From Holophagaceae bacterium (GTDB lineage Bacteria; Acidobacteriota; Holophagae; Holophagales; Holophagaceae), in the NCBI GenBank assembly GCA_003165415.1, contig PLUC01000116.1, positions 1 through 40,300 of the forward strand: a DNA stretch of 40,300 nt. The letters run 5' to 3'. The notes under the pieces are model-generated. The model had not been told where the DNA came from and searched no databases. It saw nothing but the letters and a program-made list of their open reading frames with translations. Below, piece by piece: positions 17,612-29,208 of the stretch; the first letter of the stretch is position 1; every line of letters begins with the position of its first letter. The position numbers were made by a program, and so were the translations under genes.

Positions 17612-18030
17612 GCGTCCGTGGTCCCGCCCGTCGTGCCTTCCTGTTTCGTTCGGGTTCCTTGGTGATGCGCCGACCCATCGGTGCGTCAGATCTTTGGAAC
17701 GTGCTCGACGGCTTCGCCGCCTGCGCGCGATCCAAAGTCTGACGCTGACCTTCCCCGCCTGAGTTCCAGGTTGCGGTTCAATGGCGGGAATAAGGGCGAA
17801 GGTGACAAAGGTCTGATCCCATAGACCCCGGGTTCCGGAATGGTTGTCGCGGATCGTCTTCCAATAACTGGTGACGTATCCAAAAAACCAGGCGGGGAAG
17901 GTCTGCGTGAACTCTTGCAGCGCCCGCAGCGCAGCGAGGACGCTTCAAGAGATTCACGCACCGGTGGGTCGGCGCATCATTCTGGGACCCGAACGAAACA
18001 GGAAGGCACGACGGGCGGGACCACGGACAC
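17612..18030. repeat. Large cruciform-capable repeat element, copy 1
   Basis: About 75-bp near-perfect inverted arms GYGTCCGTGGTCCCGCCCGTCGTGCCTTCCTGTTTCGTTCGGGTYCC...TGATGCGCCGACCCAYCGGTGCGT; core highly similar to 24972-25400; no transposase-like ORF. Confidence 0.85.
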
Positions 18031-18035
18031 CTCAA

Positions 18036-18869
18036 TTAGGACTGGGAGCAAGGGTCGGCAAGGCTGGCGGGCCGGGCCACCCGCCAGATCTCCAGGAGCT
18101 GGTCCAGCAGCGCGCCGAACTGGTCCAGGCGCAGGGCGTTGGGGCCGTCGCTGAGGGCCTTGGCAGGGTCCTCGTGCACCTCGAAGAAGAAGCCGTCCAC
18201 CGCCGTGGCCGCGGCCCGGGCCAGGGTGGGGATCATCTCCCGGGCGCCCCCGGTGGCGGAGCCCAGGGCCCCGGGCTTCTGCACGCTGTGGGTGGCGTCG
18301 AAGATCACCGGGCACCCGGTGCGGCGCAGGTGGGGGAACGCCTGGAAGTCCACCACCAGGTTGCCGTAGCCGAAGCTGGAGCCGCGCTCGGTGACCCACA
18401 CCGGGCCGTGCCCGGAAACGCTCTGGACCTTCTGCACGGCATGCTGGAGGTCCCAGGGGGCCAGGAACTGGCCTTTCTTGATGTTCACCGGGCGGCCGGT
18501 GGCCGCGGCGGCGGTGAGGAGGTCGGTCTGGCGGCACAGGAAGGCGGGAATCTGCAGCACGTCCACCGCCTCGGCCACCAACGCGCACTGGGCCGACTCA
18601 TGGACGTCCGTGAGCACCGGCACCCCGATGCGGGAGCGCACCTCGGAGAGGATGTCCAGGCCCTCGGCCATGGACGAGCCCCGGAAGCTGTTCAGGGAAG
18701 TGCGGTTAGCCTTGTCGAAACTGGCCTTGAAAATGAACGGGATGCCCCGGGCCTCGGCCAGGTCCTGGAGTTGGGCGGCCAGGAAATAGGTGTGTTCCCG
18801 GGACTCGATGACGCAAGGCCCGGCGATGAGAAAAAAACTGCGCTCGGTGAACGGGCGGATGAAATCCAT
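18036..18869 (-). CDS. kdsA: 3-deoxy-8-phosphooctulonate synthase
   Basis: FFLIAGPCVIESREHTYFLAAQLQDLA...FIFKASFDKANRTSLNSFRGSSMAEGLDIL...TERGSSFGYGNLVVDFQAF. Confidence 0.96.
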   Translation of the reverse strand: MDFIRPFTERSFFLIAGPCVIESREHTYFLAAQLQDLAEARGIPFIFKASFDKANRTSLNSFRGSSMAEGLDILSEVRSRIGVPVLTDVHESAQCALVAEAVDVLQIPAFLCRQTDLLTAAAATGRPVNIKKGQFLAPWDLQHAVQKVQSVSGHGPVWVTERGSSFGYGNLVVDFQAFPHLRRTGCPVIFDATHSVQKPGALGSATGGAREMIPTLARAAATAVDGFFFEVHEDPAKALSDGPNALRLDQFGALLDQLLEIWRVARPASLADPCSQS

Positions 18870-18983
18870 GATGTCCTCTTGACGATTGGCTGAGCTGAGG
18901 GGCGGGAACCTTTCAAGAAGTATAGGCGGCGGCGCTGGATTACCGCACATTTGTCATAATATGAAGGTTCGCGAGGCGGACCA

Positions 18984-19472
18984 ATGGTTAAGAACTTGAT
19001 GGCGGATGACCTCAATCGCCGCCTGGTGGCAGCCCTCCAGAAAGAGGGGCGGATCAGCCATGCGGAATTGGCGGAACGGCTGGGCGTGAGCCGGCCGACC
19101 ATCATCGACCGCATCAAGCGGCTGGAGGCCGAAGGCGTGCTCGGCGGCTACAGCGCCCTGGTGACCCCGGCCTCGGTCATGAAGCCGTGCGTCGCCTTTG
19201 TGGCGGTGCGCTACCAGTCCGGCAACGACGACGCCCTGGAGGAGCGCTTCATCCAGGCCCTGGAGCGGGAACCGGATGTGCTGGCGGCCTACACCATCGC
19301 CGGCGAGGACAGCCTGCTGCTGAAGATCGTGGCGGAATCCCCCATGGGCGTGCACCTGCGGCTGCGCAAGATCCGGGCGCTCGGCCCCCACGTCACCACC
19401 CGGACCATGATGATTCTCAACACCTATTTCGAGAAGACCGGCCCCTCGCCGTTCGTCGAGGAGATTCAGTAG
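18984..19472 (+). CDS. Lrp/AsnC family transcriptional regulator
   Basis: LNRRLVAALQKEGRISHAELAERLGVSRPTIIDRIKRLEAEGVLGGYSALV HTH plus RAM-like C-terminus. Confidence 0.92.
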   Translation: MVKNLMADDLNRRLVAALQKEGRISHAELAERLGVSRPTIIDRIKRLEAEGVLGGYSALVTPASVMKPCVAFVAVRYQSGNDDALEERFIQALEREPDVLAAYTIAGEDSLLLKIVAESPMGVHLRLRKIRALGPHVTTRTMMILNTYFEKTGPSPFVEEIQ

Positions 19473-19473
19473 A

Positions 19474-20028
19474 ATGTTGCCCACGAACACCGCCCTCCTC
19501 CTCATCGCCGTGCAGAGGGCATGGGACGACCCCTACTGGGGCGTGCGCAACAATCCCGGGGCGGAAGCCAACCTGGCCGACGTGCTCCAGGCCTTCCGCG
19601 GCCGCGGCCTGCGGGTGATCCATGTGCGCAATGATTCCCGCGATCCCAACTCCCCCCTGCACCCCGGCGAGCCGGGCAACGGGTTCAAGCCCGAAGCCGC
19701 CCCCCTCCCCGGGGAGACGGTGCTGGCCAAGGCCGGGCACTGCGCCTTCCACGGCACCGGCCTGGAGGCGGAACTGCGCCGGGAGGGCATCGACCGCCTG
19801 GTGATCGCCGGCTTCACCACCAGCCACGGGATTTCCAGCACCACGCGCACAGCCTGCGAGCTGGGCTTCAAGTCCGTGGTGCTCAGGGACGCCTGCGTCG
19901 CCTTCGAACTGGACGACATGGACGGCAACCGCGCCCCGGCCGAGGCCCTGCACCAGGCGGCCTTGACCGCGCTGCACGGGGAGTTCGCCATGGTGCTGCC
20001 CACCGAAGCTCTCCTGCAGCTCTTGTAG
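19474..20028 (+). CDS. Isochorismatase-like cysteine hydrolase
   Basis: TALLLIAVQRAW..., VIHVRNDSRDPNSPL, LAKAGHCAFHGTGLEAELRREGIDRLVIAGFTTSHGISSTTRTACELGFKSVVLRDAC. The usual catalytic Cys in TNxCV appears replaced (TTSHGIS), so activity is uncertain. Confidence 0.82.
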   Translation: MLPTNTALLLIAVQRAWDDPYWGVRNNPGAEANLADVLQAFRGRGLRVIHVRNDSRDPNSPLHPGEPGNGFKPEAAPLPGETVLAKAGHCAFHGTGLEAELRREGIDRLVIAGFTTSHGISSTTRTACELGFKSVVLRDACVAFELDDMDGNRAPAEALHQAALTALHGEFAMVLPTEALLQLL

Positions 20029-21488
20029 TGGACGCGCCCATCCTGCTCGCCCTGGCCCGGGCGCGACTGCGCACCGGAGAAGGGTCCGTGCAGAGCGCCT
20101 GGGCCGGTCCCCGGGCCCTGGCCCTGCTCTGGGCGCCCGACCGCCGGGCGGGCCTGGAACCCGGTTCGGCCTGGGTCTTCATCCTGAACCCCGCACCGGA
20201 ACTGTGGCTGCTGCACGAGCGCGACGAAGCCTACCTGCTGCTCAAGGCGGAGGCCCGCCAGGACCTGTCCCGCCGCTGGCTGGTGGAGCTCAAGGGCACC
20301 CGCCTCACCGAGGTGGAGGGGGATCCCAGGGAGCGCTGGCTGGGGCTGGTGCTGCGCCGGCGGGCCATCACCGGACGGGTGGAGGCCGCCCGCCTGGCGT
20401 TCCAGGCCATTCCCGGCCGGGCCGGCCTGCGCCTGGACGGCCTGGACCTGAATCCCATCCGCATGGGCCTCGGCCAGGTGTTTCCCCCCGGCGCGCCCGA
20501 GCCCGCGGCCGACCCGCCCCCCTATCTGCGCTTCCTGGAACGCTTCGGCCCCCAGGCGGACGCCGCCCTGGCCGGGGCCGTGCCGGACCTGCTGCCCGGG
20601 GAGGGTTCCCTCCTGGACCGGCACCGGGCCTGGTCCCTGGAGCGGGCCGCCAAGCTGGTGCTGGCGCCCCGCAAGGCCGGGTCCGAGCGCAGGCTCGCCG
20701 CCGAGCGCAAGCGCCTGGAGCGCTACCGGGAGGCCCTGGGCCGGGACCGGGAACGGCACACCCTGGCCCTGGGCCTGCGCGGCCGGGCCCAGGCCCTGGC
20801 CGGCGAACTCTACCGGCTCCGGGGCGCCTGCGGCCGGGCCGAACTCCTGGACGGCACCGTGATCGAACTGCCCGAGGGGCACCGGGCCGAGGACACCGTC
20901 CAGCGCTGGTTCACCGCCGTGAAGCGGGCCGAACGCGGCCTGGGCCGGGTGGCGGAACTGGAAGGGGAACTCCAGCGTCAATTCCAGGAACTGGCCGTAC
21001 GCGAGGCCCGGCGGGAAGCCGGCCTGCCGGATCCCCTGGCCAAGCCCTCCAAACCCACCCGACAGGCCCCCCGCCGCAGGAAGCCCATGGAAAAACCGGA
21101 AAAACGCAAAGACTCCCGCGCGGACGGAAAAGGCAACGCCTTCCGCAGCGTCATGGTGGAAGGATTTGAAGTCCTCATCGGCAAGGGCGACGCCGACAAC
21201 GATCAGCTCACCTTCAAAGTGGCGGCGCCATTGGACCTGTGGCTGCACGTGGCCGGGTCCCCCGGCAGCCACGTGGTGGTCAGGAACCCGGAGCGCATCG
21301 CCGAACTGCCCCGGGCGCTCATCGAGCGGGCCGCCGAGCTTGCCGCCTTCTTCAGCAAGGCCCGCGCCGGCGGCAAGGTTGAAGTCCACTACTGCCATGC
21401 GGCCGATGTGTCCAAGCCGCGGGGCTTCCCGCCGGGCAAGGTCCTGCTCAGGCAGTGGAAGAGCCTGCGGGTCTACCCCAAGGAGTAG
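20028..21488 (+). CDS. NFACT / RqcH-like RNA-binding protein
   Basis: C-terminal NFACT-R signature FRSVMVEGFEVLIGKGDADNDQLTFKVAAPLDLWLHVAGSPGSHVVVRN; coiled-coil centre; start overlaps upstream stop. Confidence 0.85.
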   Translation: MDAPILLALARARLRTGEGSVQSAWAGPRALALLWAPDRRAGLEPGSAWVFILNPAPELWLLHERDEAYLLLKAEARQDLSRRWLVELKGTRLTEVEGDPRERWLGLVLRRRAITGRVEAARLAFQAIPGRAGLRLDGLDLNPIRMGLGQVFPPGAPEPAADPPPYLRFLERFGPQADAALAGAVPDLLPGEGSLLDRHRAWSLERAAKLVLAPRKAGSERRLAAERKRLERYREALGRDRERHTLALGLRGRAQALAGELYRLRGACGRAELLDGTVIELPEGHRAEDTVQRWFTAVKRAERGLGRVAELEGELQRQFQELAVREARREAGLPDPLAKPSKPTRQAPRRRKPMEKPEKRKDSRADGKGNAFRSVMVEGFEVLIGKGDADNDQLTFKVAAPLDLWLHVAGSPGSHVVVRNPERIAELPRALIERAAELAAFFSKARAGGKVEVHYCHAADVSKPRGFPPGKVLLRQWKSLRVYPKE

Positions 21489-21490
21489 TT

Positions 21491-21766
21491 TTATTTGACT
21501 TCGATGTCCCGCAGGTCCTTGCCGGGCTTGAAGCGGATGCTCCGGCCCTTGGGGATGTCCACGCTGGCCCCGGTCTTGATATTGCGGCCCATGCCCCGCT
21601 TGCGGGGGCGCGGCTCGAACACCCCGAACCCCCGGATCTCGATCCGATGCCCGTCCAGGAGGGCCTTCTTCATGCGATCGGTCAGAAGATCCACCACCTG
21701 GAGGGCGGTTGCCTTGGAAACGGGCAGCGTCTGCATCAAGGTTCCGGCGATATCGATCTTGATCAT
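21491..21766 (-). CDS. HU/IHF family DNA-binding protein
   Basis: LLTDRMKKALLDGHRIEIRGFGVFEPRPRKRGMGRNIKTGASVDIPKGRSIRFKPGKDLR. Confidence 0.93.
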   Translation of the reverse strand: MIKIDIAGTLMQTLPVSKATALQVVDLLTDRMKKALLDGHRIEIRGFGVFEPRPRKRGMGRNIKTGASVDIPKGRSIRFKPGKDLRDIEVK

Positions 21767-22161
21767 GAATGCCTCAGCTTTTTGGAGAAGGAGAAGTGCA
21801 GCTTAGCTTTGTGGAGCAGGGAAGGGTGCAACATTAATATCAGGTGACAGATACCAAGGGAAGGTTCATTACAAAAAAGATATTTCTCACCTGGCCCGGT
21901 TCCGGCCTCGAGGGACTCCGCGGCCGGGGCCGACCGGGGCCGGTGGAAGCCGCAACTCCACCCTGGACCATCTTTCAAACTTTGTAAATACACTATTTGG
22001 TCCTGGATTGCAACCCGGGCGGCGGTCCCTTCCGGGCCCGGTGGCCAGCGCGGCGAAAGGAGAGGGGTGGCCCGGACCGCGGGATTCAGCCCGGGGTTCC
22101 CTAGGGCAAGAAATTATTTATTGTTTGCCAAAAGGGACCCCAAAATCGACCGCAGGTTGCT

Positions 22162-22635
22162 TTGCGGTATTCTTCTCCGTTGGGAGTGACGGCATTGGAA
22201 GATCTGGAACTGTTTCTGGCCAGGGCCGCGGCGGCCTTGAAGCACCCCCAGGAGAGGCTGCGCGGGGAGGCCATCCTGGCCCGCTGGTCCAGCCTGTGGC
22301 AGGGGCCCAGGCGCAACCTCACCTGCACCTTCTCCAACCACGGGGCGTTCCTTCATTTCAACCAGATGATCGGCTCCACCTGGTCCCACGTGTGCACCTT
22401 CCACGCCGCGCCCAGGCATGGCCTGTCCCTGCGGGGTCCCGACCCCGACCGGGTGCGCAAGGCCCACAAGCACCGGGACAACCCCCTGGACCGCACGGGC
22501 CTGGACGTGGTGTTCGCCGCCTGGTCCTCCCACCCGGAGGCCCGGCCGGCCGGAAATGCCGTGGAACTCTACCTGGAGGAGGCGGCGGACGAAGTGTGGG
22601 AGGCCTTCCTCCAGGCGGTGTTGCAGCTCAAATAA
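22162..22635 (+). CDS. Hypothetical protein
   Basis: Intact ORF with genome-typical codon use between HU and moaA; start may be GTG at 22186; no family recognised. Confidence 0.6.
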   Translation: MRYSSPLGVTALEDLELFLARAAAALKHPQERLRGEAILARWSSLWQGPRRNLTCTFSNHGAFLHFNQMIGSTWSHVCTFHAAPRHGLSLRGPDPDRVRKAHKHRDNPLDRTGLDVVFAAWSSHPEARPAGNAVELYLEEAADEVWEAFLQAVLQLK

Positions 22636-22638
22636 CGA

Positions 22639-23646
22639 TCATCCGCCCAGGTGGAACATCTCCGCCCGGGGCAGACCGGCGGTCTGGGCGCTGCGCAGTT
22701 CGGAATAGCGGTCGTCCCGCCGCTTCCACCGGGCCTCCAGGAGGGCCGCCAGGTCCCCGTCCGAGGCGCCGCCGCGCATGAAGGCCTTCAGGTCCATGCC
22801 CTCGGCGGCGAACAGGCAGGTGTACAGGGCGCCGTCCGCCGAAAGCCGGGCCCGGTCGCAGCCGGAGCAGAAGGGTTCGGTGACCGAGGCGATGAGGCCC
22901 AGTTCCCCGGCGCCATCCAGGTACTGCCAATGCTGGGCCACGCAGTTCGGGCCGGGTTTCCAGAACCGCTGGATGGGCCACTGCCGGGCGATGAGGGCCG
23001 CCACTTCCGCGGCCGGCACCACGGATTCCAGGCACCAGCCATTGCGGGTGCCCACATCCATGAACTCGATGAAGCGCAGGGTGTGGCCCTTGTCCCGGGC
23101 GAAAGCGGCCAGGGGCAGAATGTCTGCTTCATTAACCCCCCGCCTGAGCACGCAGTTGAGCTTGATGCCCTTGAACCCGGCGGTGCTTGCCGATTCCAGG
23201 CCGTCCAGCACCTGGTCCAGGCCCACGGTGGCATCCGTGCTGGCCCGGAACCGGTCGGGATCCATGGAATCCAGGCTCACGGTCAGGCGGTCCAGGCCCG
23301 CCTGCTTCAGCGGCAGCGCCAGGCCTGTCAGCAGGGACCCGTTGGTGGTCAGGGTGATCTCGCGCAGGCCCTCCACCTGCTTCAGCCGGGCCACCAGTTG
23401 CGGCAGGTCCTTGCGCAGCAGGGGCTCCCCGCCGGTGAGCCGGACCTTCTCCACCCCCAGGCCAGCGAAGATCCGCACCAGCCGCAAAATCTCCTCGAAG
23501 CTGAGAATTTCTTTCCGGTCCAGGAAGCGGAATCCCTCCCCGAAGTTCTCTCTTGGCATACAGTAGGGACAGCGGAAGTTGCACCGGTCGGTGACCGACA
23601 CGCGAAGGGCCTTCAACGGCCTGGAGAGGGAATCACGGGGCCCCAT
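22639..23646 (-). CDS. moaA: GTP 3',8-cyclase MoaA
   Basis: Radical SAM VTDRCNFRCPYCMPRE; C-terminal cluster FCSGCDRARLSADGALYTCLF; C-terminal GG. Confidence 0.96.
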   Translation of the reverse strand: MGPRDSLSRPLKALRVSVTDRCNFRCPYCMPRENFGEGFRFLDRKEILSFEEILRLVRIFAGLGVEKVRLTGGEPLLRKDLPQLVARLKQVEGLREITLTTNGSLLTGLALPLKQAGLDRLTVSLDSMDPDRFRASTDATVGLDQVLDGLESASTAGFKGIKLNCVLRRGVNEADILPLAAFARDKGHTLRFIEFMDVGTRNGWCLESVVPAAEVAALIARQWPIQRFWKPGPNCVAQHWQYLDGAGELGLIASVTEPFCSGCDRARLSADGALYTCLFAAEGMDLKAFMRGGASDGDLAALLEARWKRRDDRYSELRSAQTAGLPRAEMFHLGG

Positions 23647-23713
23647 GCTTATCAGATTACGGCATTCTTTCGTCGCCGTTGGGGCAAAATGAAAGTTAAC
23701 GGATGGATGAGCC

Positions 23714-24961
23714 ATGGCATTGTTTTCTCGATTTTTCACGTCCGCTGAGCGCAAACCCTTGCCCAGCCTGGAGGAGATCCTCGCGCTCCGGAACCTGCCC
23801 ATGGATCTGCCCGGGCTGGAGCCCCTCAAGGAGGAGTTCAGGCACCTGAGCGCCGAAGAGCGGGTCCAGTGGGGCGACGCGCTCCAGGACCTGGTGGCCC
23901 GCGGCTGGCCGCTCCCTCCGCTCTGGCTGGATGCCCAGTACGACCTTGCCCCGCGGCTGGTGCCGGTGTGGGTGGCGGAGCGGGACGGCTATTTCTTCCG
24001 GCCCTTCGTTGACGGGCTCGCCCTGCGCATGGTGGCCGGCGGCCAGACCCTGCCGGCCGCCTGGCTCACCCTCTGGGGCGTCACCTGGGAGGATGTCCTG
24101 GACCGGAGCCTCGAGCAGCTGCGGGAGCATTCCCGGCAAATCCCCTTCCGGCGCCAGCCCTCGGGCATCTACCGGGGCGAGTTCCCGGACGGCCAGAGCG
24201 CCTCCAGGTTCCTGCTGCCTGAACTCTGGAGCGGCCTGTTCCCGGGCCAGAACACCTTCATCGCCATTCCCGGCGAGGACGAGCTGCTGGTGGCGCCGCA
24301 GGTGCTGCTGCCGCAGCTGGTGGAGGCCATCTCCAAGTCCCTGGCCGGCCCCGCCCCCCGGCTCATGGGCACCATCTATCAGCAGGTGGGGCAGAATTTC
24401 CTCCCCGCCACCCTGCAGGATCCGCACCCCATGGCCCAGCCGCAGCGGGAGCTGAGGCAGGCGGACCTCATCGAGGCCTACAAGGCCCAGGAGGGTTGCT
24501 TCCCGCCCGAGCTGGGCCATCCCGCCCCGGCCGGAGTGGTCAGGACCAAGCAGGGGCGCTCCGTGAGCTACACCACCTGGCAGGAGGGCCGGCCGGCGCT
24601 GCTGCCCGACACCGACCTGATCGGCTTCGTGGCCGCCAACGGACGGCCCCTGGGCATCTACTTCCGCCAGACCCTGCCCCGGATCTCGGAAATCCACGGC
24701 ACTCCAGTGGACATCTGGGGACCCCGGCGGATCCGCTACGAGGCCTTTCCTACCGTCGACCAGCTGGCCCGGCTGGAGTGCTTCGCCACCGGCGAGCAGA
24801 TGACCGACATGTTCGTGGCCGCCGGGCCCGCCAAGCATAGGCCGGTGAACGCCCCCATGCAGGACCTGGCCAGTTCCGGTGCCCGCGCCGCCCAGGCGTC
24901 CAGCCCCGTGCCCGCCCACCTGCGCGGCCTCAGCCTCGGCATGCAGAGCGACGACGACTAG
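23714..24961 (+). CDS. Hypothetical protein, possibly DUF1444-like
   Basis: Intact ORF of 415 aa; WGVTWEDVLDRSLEQLREHS and FIAIPGEDELLVAPQ are reminiscent of DUF1444; not verified. Confidence 0.65.
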   Translation: MALFSRFFTSAERKPLPSLEEILALRNLPMDLPGLEPLKEEFRHLSAEERVQWGDALQDLVARGWPLPPLWLDAQYDLAPRLVPVWVAERDGYFFRPFVDGLALRMVAGGQTLPAAWLTLWGVTWEDVLDRSLEQLREHSRQIPFRRQPSGIYRGEFPDGQSASRFLLPELWSGLFPGQNTFIAIPGEDELLVAPQVLLPQLVEAISKSLAGPAPRLMGTIYQQVGQNFLPATLQDPHPMAQPQRELRQADLIEAYKAQEGCFPPELGHPAPAGVVRTKQGRSVSYTTWQEGRPALLPDTDLIGFVAANGRPLGIYFRQTLPRISEIHGTPVDIWGPRRIRYEAFPTVDQLARLECFATGEQMTDMFVAAGPAKHRPVNAPMQDLASSGARAAQASSPVPAHLRGLSLGMQSDDD

Positions 24962-24971
24962 TCAAGCCGAA

Positions 24972-25400
24972 GCGTCCGTTGTCCCGCCCGTCGCGCCTAC
25001 CTGTTTCGTTCGGGTCCCGTATCGATGCGCCGACCCACCGATGCGTCAGATCCTTGGAACGTGCTCGGCGGCTTCGCCGCCTGCGCGCGATCCAAGGTCT
25101 GACGCTGACCTTCCCCGCCTGAGTTCCAGGTTGCGGTTCAGTGGTGGCAATGACGGCAATGGCGGCAAAAGTGGCGATGGTCTGATCCCATAGGCCCCGG
25201 GTCCCGGAATGGTTGCCACGAATCGTCTTCCAATGACGGGTGACGTATCCAAAAATACCAGGCGGGGAAGGTCTGCGTGAACTCTTGCAGCGCCCGCAGC
25301 GCAGCGAGGACGCTTCAAGAGATTCACGCACCGGTGGGTCGGCGCACTGCTATGGGACCTGTACGAAACGAGAAGGCGCGACGGGCGGAACAACGGACGC
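24972..25400. repeat. Large cruciform-capable repeat element, copy 2
   Basis: Arms GCGTCCGTTGTYCCGCCCGTCGCGCC...TTTCGT...GGTCCC...TGCGCCGACCCACCGRTGCGT inverted at both ends; core near-identical to 17612-18030. Confidence 0.85.
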
Positions 25401-25416
25401 CGCAGGAGCACCAGGC

Positions 25417-26469
25417 CTACACCGGCTTCAGACCTACCTTGGCGCGGATCAGGGTCTCGATCTCATCGGCCAGCTCGGGGTTGTCGCCCAGGAGCTTCTT
25501 CACGTTGTCGGCCCCCTGGCCCAGGCGGGAATCCTTGTAGCTGTACCAGGAGCCGCTCTTCTGGATGATCTCCAGCTGGGTGCCCAGTTCCACCAGCTCG
25601 CCCAGGCGGCTGATGCCTTCGCCATACAGGATGTCGAAGGTGGCCACCTTCAGCGGGGGCGCGACCTTGTTCTTCACCACCTTCACCTTGGTCTTCTTGC
25701 CCACCACCGAGGAATCCTCGTCCTTGGCCGCCACGAGGGGATCGCCGGTGTTGCCCTTGATGCTCTGGATGCTGCGCACGTCCAGCCGGACCGAGGCGTA
25801 GAACTTGAGGGCGTTGCCGCCGCTGGTGGTTTCGGGATTGCCGAACATCACGCCGATCTTCATGCGGATCTGGTTGATGAAAACGACGCAGGTGTTGGTC
25901 TTGCTGATGGTGGCGGTCATCTTGCGCAGGGCCTGGCTCATGAGCCTGGCTTGCAGCCCCACCTGCATCTCGCCCATCTCCCCGTCGATCTCCGCCTTGG
26001 GCACCAGGGCGGCCACGGAATCGATGACGATGATGTCCAGGGCGCCGCTGCGCACGAGCTGGTCGCAGATCTCCAGGGCCTGCTCGCCGCTGTCCGGCTG
26101 GCTGATGAAGAGGTTGTCGATGTCCACCCCGAGCTTCTTGGCGTATTCGGGATCCAGGGCGTGCTCGGCGTCGATATAGGCGGCCAGGCCGCCCTTCTTC
26201 TGGGCCTGGGCCACCATGTGCAGGGCGAGGGTGGTCTTGCCGCTGGCCTCGGGGCCGTAGACTTCCACCACCCGGCCCTTGGGCACGCCGCCCACGCCCA
26301 GGGCGGAATCCAGGGAGATGGAGCCGGTGGAGATCACTTCGATCCCGTCCACGCACAGCTGCTCGCCCAGCTTCATGATCGAGCCCTTGCCGAAGGCCCG
26401 CTCGATGTCGGCCAGGGTCCGGTTCAAGACTTTCAGACGATCATCCTGTTCGTTGGTGGTGGCGGCCAT
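25417..26469 (-). CDS. recA: Recombinase RecA
   Basis: [83 protein letters not shown]; start at [13 protein letters not shown]. Confidence 0.98.
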   Translation of the reverse strand: MAATTNEQDDRLKVLNRTLADIERAFGKGSIMKLGEQLCVDGIEVISTGSISLDSALGVGGVPKGRVVEVYGPEASGKTTLALHMVAQAQKKGGLAAYIDAEHALDPEYAKKLGVDIDNLFISQPDSGEQALEICDQLVRSGALDIIVIDSVAALVPKAEIDGEMGEMQVGLQARLMSQALRKMTATISKTNTCVVFINQIRMKIGVMFGNPETTSGGNALKFYASVRLDVRSIQSIKGNTGDPLVAAKDEDSSVVGKKTKVKVVKNKVAPPLKVATFDILYGEGISRLGELVELGTQLEIIQKSGSWYSYKDSRLGQGADNVKKLLGDNPELADEIETLIRAKVGLKPV

Positions 26470-26659
26470 GGGAACTCCGGAGGGCGAAAAGGGGGGAATG
26501 CGACTGATGCCTGTGGGGGCAGTTCCAAGGATGAGGTCAAAAAGCGAAAAAAACAAGAAACATTTTTTGCCGCTGACGATGGCCGGTACCCCGTTCGGGG
26601 CCACCGCCCGATAGTATGGAAGCAATCCGCTCCCCTGCGCAGAAAGCCTCCCAACCGCC

Positions 26660-29182
<2,523 letters not shown>

Positions 29183-29208
29183 TAGACTGAAGCCATACGC
29201 AGGAACCC

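Noticed and set aside
17686-17961. MRESLEASSLRCGRCKSSRRPSPPG... conserved peptide in both large repeats
   Set aside because: Frames diverge right after the shared stretch and the DNA is an inverted-arm palindrome; translation is likely incidental.
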